DNA from: Pedobacter steynii
GTDB taxonomy: Bacteria; Bacteroidota; Bacteroidia; Sphingobacteriales; Sphingobacteriaceae
DNA: 64,000 nucleotides
Assembly: GCF_900103665.1 (NCBI RefSeq)
Contig: NZ_FNGY01000007.1
Coordinates: 124,001 to 188,000, forward strand
Direction: 5' to 3'
The translations under genes and the position numbers were made by a program. The notes under the pieces are model-generated. The model made no database searches. It saw only the letters and a list, made by a program, of their open reading frames with translations, and was not told the DNA's origin. Positions 34,900 to 42,577 of this stretch are shown here, piece by piece; the stretch's first letter is position 1, and the number at the start of each line of letters is the position of its first letter.

Positions 34900-35685
34900 T
34901 TATTTATTGGCGGAGGATCTTTTTTCGAGGTTAAGTAAACGTTGTTCGAGTGCTTTTACCAGGTCTGTTGTGGCGATATTCTTATTTTCCTGTTCAATCA
35001 GATACAATGTTAGCTCTTCCACCTTCTTTAAGAGCTTTTTATTCATCTCTCCAAGATCTACCCCATTCAACTCTGCCTCAGCAGCTTTTGGGATTTCCGG
35101 AAGGTGCTTATTTAAGACAATGTACTTTTGCAATTCTTTTAAAGGAGTTAAAGAATAGCGCTCATCGAATACATAATCCGGCCAGTTGCCCACTTCCACT
35201 TTAATTTCGCGTGCGCGAATATTTCCATTCACAGAAAGTTTTTCTTTAGGTACGATTGTTCCGATTCCTATATTTCCGGACGGATCTATGGCCAACGCAG
35301 AAAGGTCCGTGCCGTCAGGACTGATCACATTGAGTCTGATTTCCTGATCAAGCAACCTCATATAGGAACCTCCTTTTACGTTATTAATCAGGCCGACCTT
35401 TGTGGAGATCCCGTTACCATTAATAACGTTGTTTCCAATTCCGGCTCCGGAATACGTCCATCCAGGTTCGCTGGCCCATAAACTCAGGTTCGCCTGACGG
35501 GCGGGATTCGGATCGTAATAAAAAAGGTTCATATTGGTACCGGCATGCCCGCCAACAATGTGGAATTTATATTGTGGGATAGTTGTCCCAACGCCAACAT
35601 TTCCGTCTGCCGGAAAGTGGTTTGTCTGTCCAAAAGAACAAATAGAAGATAGCAATAACATGCCGAACAGGTAAATACATTTCAT
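34900..35685 (-). CDS. Tail-fibre-like exported protein, paralog 8
   Basis: About 261 residues from the ATG at 35685, where a clear signal peptide begins (MKCIYLFGMLLLSSICSFGQ). It has fibre-type repeats (GNVGVGTTIPQYKFHIVGG, GNIGIGTIVPKEKLSVNGNIRAREIKV) and the shared module (NWPDYVFDERYSL, HLPEIPKAAEA, MNKKLLKKVEELTLYLI). It is the first gene on the minus strand after the divergent promoter region and 42 bases ahead of the operon lipoprotein, so it may head the whole operon. Confidence 0.75.
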   Translation of the reverse strand: MKCIYLFGMLLLSSICSFGQTNHFPADGNVGVGTTIPQYKFHIVGGHAGTNMNLFYYDPNPARQANLSLWASEPGWTYSGAGIGNNVINGNGISTKVGLINNVKGGSYMRLLDQEIRLNVISPDGTDLSALAIDPSGNIGIGTIVPKEKLSVNGNIRAREIKVEVGNWPDYVFDERYSLTPLKELQKYIVLNKHLPEIPKAAEAELNGVDLGEMNKKLLKKVEELTLYLIEQENKNIATTDLVKALEQRLLNLEKRSSANK

Positions 35686-35847
35686 AGAGAGGCTTTTTAT
35701 AAAAAACATTTCAGACACCAAAGTAAATATATAATATATATTAAATACAACAATCACATAAACACAATAAAACCAATATATGGTATAAATAAATTAACAA
35801 TTCATTTATTATCCTCAACTTTATCTCGAAGTACTTAATCAAAGCGT
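35686..35847. promoter_or_regulatory. Divergent promoter region of secretion and fibre genes
   Basis: A very AT-rich 162-base region between two divergent fibre genes. On the minus strand TTACTTTG near 35720-35727 approaches the Bacteroidota -7 box TAnnTTTG, with a TTG about 20 bases further upstream. On the plus strand TACTTAATCAAAG lies near 35832-35844. This is the only sizeable non-coding region near the start of the minus-strand operon, so it is the likely main promoter. Box assignment is tentative. Confidence 0.45.
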
Positions 35848-36843
35848 ATGAAAAAATTATTACTAAGCCTCCTGTTGGGTTTAACTTTGTCACAAAGCAA
35901 AGCACAGGTAACAACAATCACAGGGAATTATAAAATTATTGACATCGGTCTTAACACCAATGGAGATTATACCCGTTCAGTCGTTTTATTACATGAGATC
36001 TATAATGGCGCAATGCTATCTCTTAATTATGCAATAGGAACGATAACTGCATTACGGGGACACACCAGTGCTTTCAACAGGATAGATGTTGTCAACGTTA
36101 ATACTTCATCCTCCTATTCCACTGCGTCTGGAACCATCAGTTCTGTTGACAGAGATCCTTACGAAAATAAAACCATATGGAAATTAAAAACCTGTCTCTA
36201 TGCTGGAAAAAAGTACATGGCTGTTGACGTACCTTACGGTGATGCCCATCATGACTTTGGTTTTAAATTTAGTGGCTCCACGCTCTCTTCCGGAGAAAAC
36301 ATGAAAATTGTCTCTTATGAAGTTAAAGGCCAGCCTATAAATCAGCAGCTGATCAGTGAAATTCAGGACTTTAGTTCCGACATGATTGAAAATCATCAGG
36401 TAGCGAGCTTAAGCATCAGCGGAAATGTAGGAATCGGCACTACAAATCCTAAAGAAAAACTTTCCGTTAATGGCAACATCCGTGCCCGTGAAATCAAAGT
36501 GGAAGTAGGCAACTGGCCGGATTATGTGTTTTCTAAAGCGCATCAGATTTCGCCATTGAAAGAAATCGAGAAACACATTACAGAAAAGGGACATCTGCCT
36601 GGAATTCCTTCTGCTTCGGAAGTCAGCAAAGAAGGAATTAGCCTTGGTGAAATGAATGCAAAACTCCTGGAGAAGATAGAAGAGCTCACTTTACATCTGA
36701 TTAAGGAAAATAAGATGAATATTGAGCGCCAGATCACGCTGAGCGAACAACGTGAAGCCCTAAAAATACAAGACAATAAAATTAAAAATCTGGTAAAAAG
36801 ACTAGACAAACTGGAAAACAAAAACAACAAAACACCACGATGA
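35848..36843 (+). CDS. Tail-fibre-like exported protein, paralog 9
   Basis: A 331-residue protein with signal peptide (MKKLLLSLLLGLTLSQSKAQ). A beta-rich N-terminal domain of about 170 residues (SVVLLHEIYNGAMLSLNYAIGTITALRG) is followed by the fibre turn and module (GNVGIGTTNPKEKLSVNGNIRAREIKV, NWPDYVFSKAHQI, HLPGIPSASEV, LLEKIEELTLHLIKENK). A long coiled coil ends it. It is divergent from the operon and overlaps paralog 10 by four bases. Confidence 0.75.
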   Translation: MKKLLLSLLLGLTLSQSKAQVTTITGNYKIIDIGLNTNGDYTRSVVLLHEIYNGAMLSLNYAIGTITALRGHTSAFNRIDVVNVNTSSSYSTASGTISSVDRDPYENKTIWKLKTCLYAGKKYMAVDVPYGDAHHDFGFKFSGSTLSSGENMKIVSYEVKGQPINQQLISEIQDFSSDMIENHQVASLSISGNVGIGTTNPKEKLSVNGNIRAREIKVEVGNWPDYVFSKAHQISPLKEIEKHITEKGHLPGIPSASEVSKEGISLGEMNAKLLEKIEELTLHLIKENKMNIERQITLSEQREALKIQDNKIKNLVKRLDKLENKNNKTPR

Positions 36844-37502
36844 AAAAAATCTATTTCACACTACTATTCCTTGCGGTTATCAAACTAAGCCAGGCACAGG
36901 ATCAAATCATAAACGGAGATCTTACGATCGGTCATGACGGCGGAGCAGTAACAGGTCCGGGAAAAGTGCTCTACTTTGGCGGAGTTCAATCTAACACGGA
37001 TGCACTCTCTATTTTTAGGTATAACAGGGAACATAATTCCAGCGATTTACGCATTAACTTCAGCGACGATGTGGAGACGGGGGCAGACAGATTTGTTGTA
37101 GGCACACAAAGCTGGGTTTCTCAGCGCTATACCCCTTATTTCATCGTCCTTGCGGATGGAAGAATCGCAATTGGAACTGAACAACCTGGAGATGAAAAGC
37201 TATCGGTTAAGGGGAAGATCAGAGCTCAGGAAATCAAAGTCGAAGCAGATAACTGGCCGGATTATGTGTTTGCAGCCGACTACAAATTGCCCAGCCTCCA
37301 ACAAATCGAAAAGGACATTAAAAACACCGGACACTTACCAGGTATTCCTTCGGCAAAAGAAGTGAAATCTACAGGCATTGATCTGGGTGAAATGAATGCC
37401 CGTCTCCTGCAAAAGATAGAAGAATTAACCTTACATCTGATCGCGCAGGATAAACGATTGCAGGAACAAGAGCTGAAAATCCAGCAGTTAATTAAGAAAT
37501 AA
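36840..37502 (+). CDS. Tail-fibre-like exported protein, paralog 10
   Basis: A 220-residue protein with signal peptide (MKKIYFTLLFLAVIKLSQAQ). Short N-terminal domain (DLTIGHDGGAVTGPGKVLYFGG) and the shared module (GKIRAQEIKVEADNWPDYVFAADYKL, HLPGIPSAKEV, MNARLLQKIEELTLHLIAQDK). It is second in a two-gene plus-strand operon and followed by a terminator. Confidence 0.75.
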   Translation: MKKIYFTLLFLAVIKLSQAQDQIINGDLTIGHDGGAVTGPGKVLYFGGVQSNTDALSIFRYNREHNSSDLRINFSDDVETGADRFVVGTQSWVSQRYTPYFIVLADGRIAIGTEQPGDEKLSVKGKIRAQEIKVEADNWPDYVFAADYKLPSLQQIEKDIKNTGHLPGIPSAKEVKSTGIDLGEMNARLLQKIEELTLHLIAQDKRLQEQELKIQQLIKK

Positions 37503-37507
37503 AAGAC

Positions 37508-37540
37508 AGGTAGGTCTGATCCCTAAGTCCAGACCTACCT
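37508..37540. terminator. Bidirectional terminator between fibre genes
   Basis: An 11-bp stem AGGTAGGTCTG/CAGACCTACCT (37508-37518 and 37530-37540) followed by an AT-rich run. It separates the convergent paralogs 10 and 11. Confidence 0.75.
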
Positions 37541-37544
37541 ATTA

Positions 37545-38504
37545 TTATTTTTGGCCTGAACCAAGGATCAGTTTCATCTTATTTTCAAGATCTTCCACCT
37601 TACTAGTCAATTTTTTAAGTTCTGTAATCTCTTTGTCTTTTGAGATGAGGTGCAAGGTCAGTTCTTCAATTTTCTTTAACAAAAGTTTATTCATACTTCC
37701 CAAATCTACTCCTTCCCTTTCGGCTTCGGTTGCAGATGGAATTTCGGGAAGGCGTTTATTTTGTGCAATGTATTTTTCCAGTTCCCCTAAAGAAGGTAAA
37801 GAATAATTCTTTTCAAACACATAATCCGGCCAGTTTGCAGTTTCTACCCGGATCTCATGCGTCCTCATTTTACCGTTAACAGCCAATCTATATTCTCCGG
37901 TACTCAACGTACCTATTCCTAAAGAACCATTCATATAGTTTAACCCACCATTTAGAGAATAAAGCGTGCCTTCTGTTGTTTTACCCCAGGAATTTATATT
38001 CACATCAACTTCTGTTTTAAAACTATGTACAGGACCGCCTACTTCCTGAAATGGTAGCGGATTTTTTACTCCATCATAAATTTCCGGATTTTGAGTCACA
38101 TTTGAATCGTAATAATAAGTCGTATTTCCACGCAGCCAAATAATGAAATCATAACTACTGCTACTACCGGAGGCATCCCGATAACCGGCAATAAACGGCA
38201 CCTCCTGCGTCGTCATCTTATTGTACCTCTGCCATATATCCACATCAGTAAATCGTGCTCCATTCCCCCAAAGGGTATTATGAAAAACAAATTTAGCCAT
38301 TAAAGATCCTTTCCAATTATTATCCTGATGTACAGATGATCGACCAAGTCGAATTTCGGTAGGGATATGGTTTATCCAGTTTATATCCTTAAAGACTACA
38401 GGATAAAATTTATCGAGATCTCCCCCGACAATTAAAGGTGCCGTTTGAGCTTTGACAAAGACTGTCATTAGCAACATCAATAATAAAAGCGCATTTTTTT
38501 TCAT
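37545..38504 (-). CDS. Tail-fibre-like exported protein, paralog 11
   Basis: A 319-residue protein with signal peptide (ending VFVKAQ). Its N-terminal domain (KFYPVVFKDINWINHIPTEIRLGRSSVH, IIWLRGNTTYYYDSNVTQNPEIYDG) is homologous to that of paralog 6. The shared module is present (GKMRTHEIRVETANWPDYVFEKNYSL, RLPEIPSATEA, MNKLLLKKIEELTLHLI), with a coiled-coil end. Confidence 0.75.
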   Translation of the reverse strand: MKKNALLLLMLLMTVFVKAQTAPLIVGGDLDKFYPVVFKDINWINHIPTEIRLGRSSVHQDNNWKGSLMAKFVFHNTLWGNGARFTDVDIWQRYNKMTTQEVPFIAGYRDASGSSSSYDFIIWLRGNTTYYYDSNVTQNPEIYDGVKNPLPFQEVGGPVHSFKTEVDVNINSWGKTTEGTLYSLNGGLNYMNGSLGIGTLSTGEYRLAVNGKMRTHEIRVETANWPDYVFEKNYSLPSLGELEKYIAQNKRLPEIPSATEAEREGVDLGSMNKLLLKKIEELTLHLISKDKEITELKKLTSKVEDLENKMKLILGSGQK

Positions 38505-38538
38505 AAAAAATATTTAAAAGTTATAGGGTATCTTGTTA

Positions 38539-39567
38539 TCAGTTTTTATGATGTTGTTTTAACATCTTCTCCAGTTTATCCATCCTGATTTCCTGAAGTT
38601 GGATTTTTTCATTTTGAAGGCTTAGCGCTTTGTCCTTTTCGATCAGGTGAAGTGTCAGTTCTTCAATCTTCTGCAACAACAGCTTATTCATTACCCCCAA
38701 AGAAATCCCTTCCTTTTCCACCTCCTTTGCAGATGGAATTTCAGGCAAATGCTGATGTTTCAGGATATAGGCTTCCAGCTCTTTCAGAGATTCCATTTTA
38801 TAATCTTTAGCAAATACATAATCCGGCCAGTTACCGGCTTCCACTTTAACTTCACGAGCGCGAATATTTCCATTTACGGATAACTTTTCTCTCGGACTTG
38901 GGGTTCCGATACCAATATTTCCATTGACGTCAATCCTCATTCGTTCGAGATTTTTATCGGTGTTAAAAGCCAGGAAACCACCTTCCGTCCCCAGTCCACG
39001 AAAGAAATTGATAGAACTGTTTACCGTACCATAGAAGCTATGCTCCAGGGAAAAACTCTTACCCTCATAATTAGCCAGCTGCGTCCCAAAGCCCCTGACT
39101 CCTAAAAACGTTCCTTCTCCCGTCCCATCTCCTTCAGGTAATCTTCCGAAGACGGCACCTAGTTTCTGACTGCTGATGTCTTCTCCTACATCCAGCAAAA
39201 CCCTTGGATTGGTTGTTCCTATCCCAACATTGTTGTTGGTAATACTCATCACCATTTTAGCTCCGGTCGACAATTCCAAGGGTCCAAGTGGATATCCCTG
39301 ATTATAAAATCTAATTCCACCGTACATAGAATGGGCTGAAAATGTTAGTCCGTCATGGTTATTCATCACAAAGGGAAATCTATTGCTTGGATTTGGCCTG
39401 ACATCAACTGCAGGATTGCTATTTAACCCCCATCCGGAGAACTCAGCAGATCCGCCTCCTTTGGTGAGCCTTTCCACGTTTAAATTGTTATAAACTGCAT
39501 CTTGTGACTGCGCCTGGATACAGAGGAAAAATCCACAGACTCCTGACAGCATTAATTTCTTAACCAT
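38539..39567 (-). CDS. Tail-fibre-like exported protein, paralog 12
   Basis: A 342-residue protein with signal peptide (MVKKLMLSGVCGFFLCIQAQSQ). It has a fibre-type N-terminal part (NNVGIGTTNPRVLLDVGED, GNIGIGTPSPREKLSVNGNIRAREVKV). The shared module is the usual one (NWPDYVFAKDYKM, HLPEIPSAKEV, MNKLLLQKIEELTLHLIEKDK). It is the outermost member of the array and borders the toxin island. Confidence 0.75.
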   Translation of the reverse strand: MVKKLMLSGVCGFFLCIQAQSQDAVYNNLNVERLTKGGGSAEFSGWGLNSNPAVDVRPNPSNRFPFVMNNHDGLTFSAHSMYGGIRFYNQGYPLGPLELSTGAKMVMSITNNNVGIGTTNPRVLLDVGEDISSQKLGAVFGRLPEGDGTGEGTFLGVRGFGTQLANYEGKSFSLEHSFYGTVNSSINFFRGLGTEGGFLAFNTDKNLERMRIDVNGNIGIGTPSPREKLSVNGNIRAREVKVEAGNWPDYVFAKDYKMESLKELEAYILKHQHLPEIPSAKEVEKEGISLGVMNKLLLQKIEELTLHLIEKDKALSLQNEKIQLQEIRMDKLEKMLKQHHKN

Positions 39568-39964
39568 ATTTATTTTTTTGAATTTCTAGTTTTGTCAACA
39601 CTCACAGTCCTGGCGATTACTTAAATGGCACAGATCAGGTTCAAAATCAATGAGACTATTAAATATATCTCCAAAAATAAAACTATATATTACCGATGAG
39701 CTATTTTTTCTTTAAGTTTAATGAATATAAAGACAAAAATCTGTTTCGTTTCATTTTAGAATTAACGAAGAGATCGGGACATTCGCTACCGGCCAGGCGG
39801 CAGATCGCGATTAGTTACTCCAAATAAAGTAGATTTAAGTTGTTTTTCCGAAATAGCAGACACCTCCACTGCCAGCACTTTCAGTAGGGCTCAACATATA
39901 ATTTAGTTATGCTTAGAGGTTCAGCATCATTGCAACGACCTCCCCATGGCATCTTAGTAGCATA
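39568..39964. other. Gene-free boundary between fibre array and toxin island
   Basis: About 400 bases with no credible reading frame and no recognisable site. Base composition changes here from about 43% to about 35% G+C by eye. It contains the promoter of paralog 12 and probably decayed sequence. Confidence 0.5.
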
Positions 39965-40467
39965 TTTTCATCCTTTTAATATCAATAACTAAACGTTGGA
40001 TTATAAGAAGGCTTTTTTCTGATACACTTACCCAGGCATTCATAGCACCTGGTGTAAATAATAACAACGATACCAGAGTACTACTTCTCCCAATGTACAC
40101 CAAATATGATTACTAAAGCTATTGGAAAAAGAAAAGCAAGTAAAATATAACATCCCTTCAACATCCTCGTTCCCCTTGTCTCGTCTTTCCAGTAATAGCG
40201 GTATTGATTATACTTGCCATTATATTTTTTATAATTATAGATCATAAAAAAAAGACCTATTGCAGCACCTATATAACCGAATTGTTTAGCGTATAATGCT
40301 CTTGTATCTGCCATTATAATCCATTTACCAATTTCTAATAATATTACTTCAATAAAAAGTGCTTGCATTAACGAAATGATAGCAATTCCGGTAAAACCAG
40401 TTCGTCCATCTCTCTTAAAGAAAAGTTGAGTTATCCTGTAATAAATGTATTCAAAAAAGAAATTCAT
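39965..40467 (-). repeat. Duplicated immunity cassette B, copy 1
   Basis: The stretch 39965-40467 (downstream flank plus immunity B1) is repeated at about 41475-41972 with high identity, including the non-coding flank 'ATCAATAACTAAACGTT' and 'AATAATAACAACGATACCAG'. A whole cassette, not only the gene, was therefore copied. Confidence 0.75.
40081..40467 (-). CDS. Small membrane protein, immunity family B, copy 1
   Basis: About 128 residues from the ATG at 40467, aligned with the start of copies 2 and 3 (MNFFFEYIYYRITQLFFKR). Three membrane helices are likely (FTGIAIISLMQALFIEVILL, KQFGYIGAAIGLFFMIYNY, GCYILLAFLFPIALVIIFGV). The three copies at 40081, 41586 and 47181 differ mainly by substitutions. 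Two of the three are preceded by a homologous toxin-tail fragment, which supports an immunity role. No published family was recognised. Confidence 0.6.
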   Translation of the reverse strand: MNFFFEYIYYRITQLFFKRDGRTGFTGIAIISLMQALFIEVILLEIGKWIIMADTRALYAKQFGYIGAAIGLFFMIYNYKKYNGKYNQYRYYWKDETRGTRMLKGCYILLAFLFPIALVIIFGVHWEK

Positions 40468-40507
40468 TTTATTATTTGAAGTATTCATGCTTCTAATGTA
40501 CAACATT

Positions 40508-40632
40508 TATTCGTTACGAATGGTGGTATCAACTCCATCTCCAATCCGATCAGGTTATCGTTTTCCCCGTTACAAGCCCTGTCCCTAAATCAGCAACCAC
40601 GTAGAGAAGGCAAAAAATCGGGAACATAATAC
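40508..40632 (-). pseudogene. Toxin-tail fragment preceding immunity B1
   Basis: On the minus strand one frame reads CLLYVVADLGTGLVTGKTIT and then stops. It aligns with the tail before immunity B3 (47585-47758: GIICVVADLRTESEKRKIIADR). It is broken by stops and a frame change and has no start. It is the remnant of a toxin C-terminus, once linked to family B immunity. Confidence 0.5.
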
Positions 40633-40757
40633 ACAGTTGGCACATTCGCTGTTGGTGCGTTCGCTCCATGACTAAAATGAGCGGAAAGTGTAGCCGAGGT
40701 AGTATTGTAATTTTGATACCTGTTATATTTTATTATGTTTTTATCTCCATCCTTTAC
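40633..40757 (-). pseudogene. Fragment of the 1319-residue Rhs gene
   Basis: The minus strand reads VKDGDKNIIKYNRYQNYNTT followed by SATLSAHFSHGANAPTANVPTV. This is nearly the same as the stretch just before the PKD domain of the gene at 53750-57709 (around plus-strand 54305-54430). It is an internal piece without start or stop, about 14 kb from its parent, so it arose by duplication or recombination. Confidence 0.75.
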
Positions 40758-40843
40758 TGGAACTTTTTGAGGAGAACAAAAAGCTTTACGAACGTTTGCT
40801 GCAAAGCGAACGGGAAAAGGTTGAGCTGCTGAAAAGCAAGTAA
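40757..40843 (+). pseudogene. C-terminal remnant of a HTH-type regulator
   Basis: The plus strand reads LELFEENKKLYERLLQSERE then KVELLKSK and a stop. Short coiled-coil ends of this kind (LYERLL-x-SE-x-EK-x-x-LL) close many Bacteroidota XRE-type regulators. No N-terminal part is present. It is the only plus-strand coding trace in the toxin island and joins directly to the Rhs fragment, marking a recombination point. Confidence 0.5.
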
Positions 40844-41007
40844 GACGGTTTAAGAAAGACCAAGTTGCGCAGGTCTTTCAATCCCTTACCGCCCACCGGC
40901 GGTAGGGCGAGTAGGTTTTTGGGTGCCACAAAAACACAACTTGCAGCATAAAAAACAAACGCATTAACAGATATACAGATAGTTGTATATACATCTATAC
41001 CGACAGC

Positions 41008-41036
41008 AAAAAAAAGCCTGGCACAATGGCCAAGCT
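41008..41036 (-). terminator. Minus-strand terminator
   Basis: On the minus strand: AGCTTGGCC, loop, GCCAGGCT (one mismatch), then eight T. It lies about 30 bases beyond the stop of immunity C1 and would end the transcript of the 41-49 kb cassettes. Confidence 0.7.
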
Positions 41037-41064
41037 CTGATATTATAACATTCTAACCAACAAA

Positions 41065-41478
41065 TCATTGTTTCCATCCACCTGGTGGCGGGTCTAAATA
41101 CAGAGAGAATAACAGATTAGCAAAAAAGAACAATGTTATACCTGCTACTATCCAGCCACCTTTATTATTTTTTTCCTCTGGCCATTTATCGAACTCTTTT
41201 ACATAATCTTTCCATCTATCATCCCGCCAAAAAGCAAACCACTTGATTATGAGAAGCAATATAAAAGGCACAAGAACCTTAATCGAAATAAAATTAAGTT
41301 GACCTCGTTTATGCGATAAGACATCGTAATAACAATTCAATGAGAAGAGAATCCAAATCTCTATACTCATAACAACAATTATTGCTTTAGTATCAGTTAG
41401 CCATCTTGTAGTTTTAAAAGCTTCAAAAAGCTTATAAAACTTATAGAATAAATAATAATACATTACTTTTAAACTCAT
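41065..41478 (-). CDS. Small membrane protein, immunity family C, copy 1
   Basis: A 137-residue protein starting MSLKVMYYYLFYKFYKL, with about three membrane helices (AIIVVMSIEIWILFSLN, FISIKVLVPFILLLIIKWFAFW, GGWIVAGITLFFFANLLFSLYL). A paralog is at 46691-47098 with the same start and the shared FDKWPEEKN/FDLWSKEKN motif. The aromatic-rich start resembles families A and B, so all three may be branches of one membrane immunity superfamily. Role inferred from context. Confidence 0.6.
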   Translation of the reverse strand: MSLKVMYYYLFYKFYKLFEAFKTTRWLTDTKAIIVVMSIEIWILFSLNCYYDVLSHKRGQLNFISIKVLVPFILLLIIKWFAFWRDDRWKDYVKEFDKWPEEKNNKGGWIVAGITLFFFANLLFSLYLDPPPGGWKQ

Positions 41479-41972
41479 CCTTTTAACATCAATAACTAAA
41501 CGTTAGATTATAAGAAGGGTTTTTCTGATATATCTACCAGGCATTCATAGCGCCTGCTGTAAATAATAACAACGATACCAGAGTACTACTTCTCCCAATG
41601 TACACCAAATATGATTACTAAAGCTATTGGAAAAAGAAAAGCAAGTAAAATATAACATCCCTTCAACAGCCTCGTTTCCTTTGTCTCTTCTTTCCAGTAA
41701 TAGCGGTATTTATTATACTTGCCATTATATTTTTTATAATTATAGATCATAAAGTAAAGAGCTATCGCGGCACCTATGTAGCCAAATTGCTTAGCGTGTA
41801 ATGCTCTCGTACTTGCAGCAATAACCCTGTTACCAATTCCTATTAAAATCGCTTCAACAAAAAGCGTTTGCATTAACGAAATAATAGCAATTCCGGTAAA
41901 ACCAGTTCGTCCATCTCTCTTGAAGAAAAGTTGGGTTATCCTGTAATAAATATATTCAAAAAAGAAATTCAT
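41475..41972 (-). repeat. Duplicated immunity cassette B, copy 2
   Basis: Matches 39965-40467, including about 100 bases of non-coding downstream flank. It sits between immunity C1 and the family A gene at 42052. Confidence 0.75.
41586..41972 (-). CDS. Small membrane protein, immunity family B, copy 2
   Basis: About 128 residues from the ATG at 41972. It is close to copy 1, with the same three helices and the same C-terminus (IALVIIFGVHWEK). Unlike copies 1 and 3 it has no toxin-tail fragment ahead; family A2 lies 79 bases upstream instead. Probably functional as an orphan immunity gene. Confidence 0.6.
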   Translation of the reverse strand: MNFFFEYIYYRITQLFFKRDGRTGFTGIAIISLMQTLFVEAILIGIGNRVIAASTRALHAKQFGYIGAAIALYFMIYNYKKYNGKYNKYRYYWKEETKETRLLKGCYILLAFLFPIALVIIFGVHWEK

Positions 41973-42051
41973 TTTGCCAGCTGAAATCATTATCCTCCCC
42001 TCATTTAGGTAATCTTTATAAGAACAATAAAATGATATTCATTTATAAACA

Positions 42052-42507
42052 TCACTCTCTCCACCATTTCTTTATCCTCCCTTCAAGAGATGGTTTTGGC
42101 TTCTGTTGTCTCGTTGTTGGATGTTGTCTTTTTTGATCAGCGATCTTCTTTCTATTTTTATCGGCAACGATGACAAGTAAAACAGCAGTAATAAATATGT
42201 AAAGAATGATTAGCATCCCTCCTCTTAAATCCTTTTTAAAATTATATTCCAAAAAACGTTTTCTTTTTACAAAAGCGAAGTAATTTAATATCCATATAAT
42301 TCCAACGGGAACTAACACATAATATTTGCCAGGAATTATGTCTCTAAAAAAGCTTCTATAAACTAAAAATGAATAAATTGTAAAAAAATTAAAACCAATT
42401 AACACAGTGCTTATTGAAGTAACATAAATTAAAGGGATATCTTTTTCTTTCATTCTATCTGTATAGAATCTGTAAATTCTAAACAATAAATAACTATATA
42501 ACTTCAT
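42052..42507 (-). CDS. Small membrane protein, immunity family A, copy 2
   Basis: A 151-residue protein, paralogous to the immunity candidate at 49595-50008 (same MKLYSYLLFRIYRFYTDRMK start, about four membrane helices). Copy 2 keeps a basic tail ending SLEGRIKKWW, which copy 1 lacks. Its ATG overlaps the stop of a toxin-tail remnant by one base, exactly as in the intact toxin/immunity pair at 50008. This is the best evidence that family A proteins are immunity proteins. Confidence 0.68.
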   Translation of the reverse strand: MKLYSYLLFRIYRFYTDRMKEKDIPLIYVTSISTVLIGFNFFTIYSFLVYRSFFRDIIPGKYYVLVPVGIIWILNYFAFVKRKRFLEYNFKKDLRGGMLIILYIFITAVLLVIVADKNRKKIADQKRQHPTTRQQKPKPSLEGRIKKWWRE

Positions 42508-42577
42508 TAATGTGTTGGTTTATCGGATAAGGCTCCTCCGATAATCGACTCATATACAACACTTACCGCAGCTCCAC
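42507..42577 (-). pseudogene. Tail of a Rhs toxin tip fused to immunity A2
   Basis: The minus strand reads ISGAAVSVVYESIIGGALSD, then KPTH and a stop. This matches the tail of the intact 1250-residue Rhs protein (ISIMYFGGKFAYESISGKPLFDKPTQ). Only about 24 codons remain, cut off by the exported 236-residue gene's end. Confidence 0.65.

Noticed and set aside
36409..36594. Small antisense frames inside the fibre genes
   Set aside because: They mirror the repeated C-terminal module in all paralogs and have no independent start signals.
23038..39567. Fibre array as a prophage tail region
   Set aside because: No capsid, portal, terminase, tape measure, lysis or integrase genes are present. Every member has a Sec signal peptide, which phage tail fibres lack.
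40893..40925. GC-rich hairpin and flanking sequence as a CRISPR repeat or integron attC site
   Set aside because: There is only one copy, no regular spacing, and no integrase or cas gene in the window.
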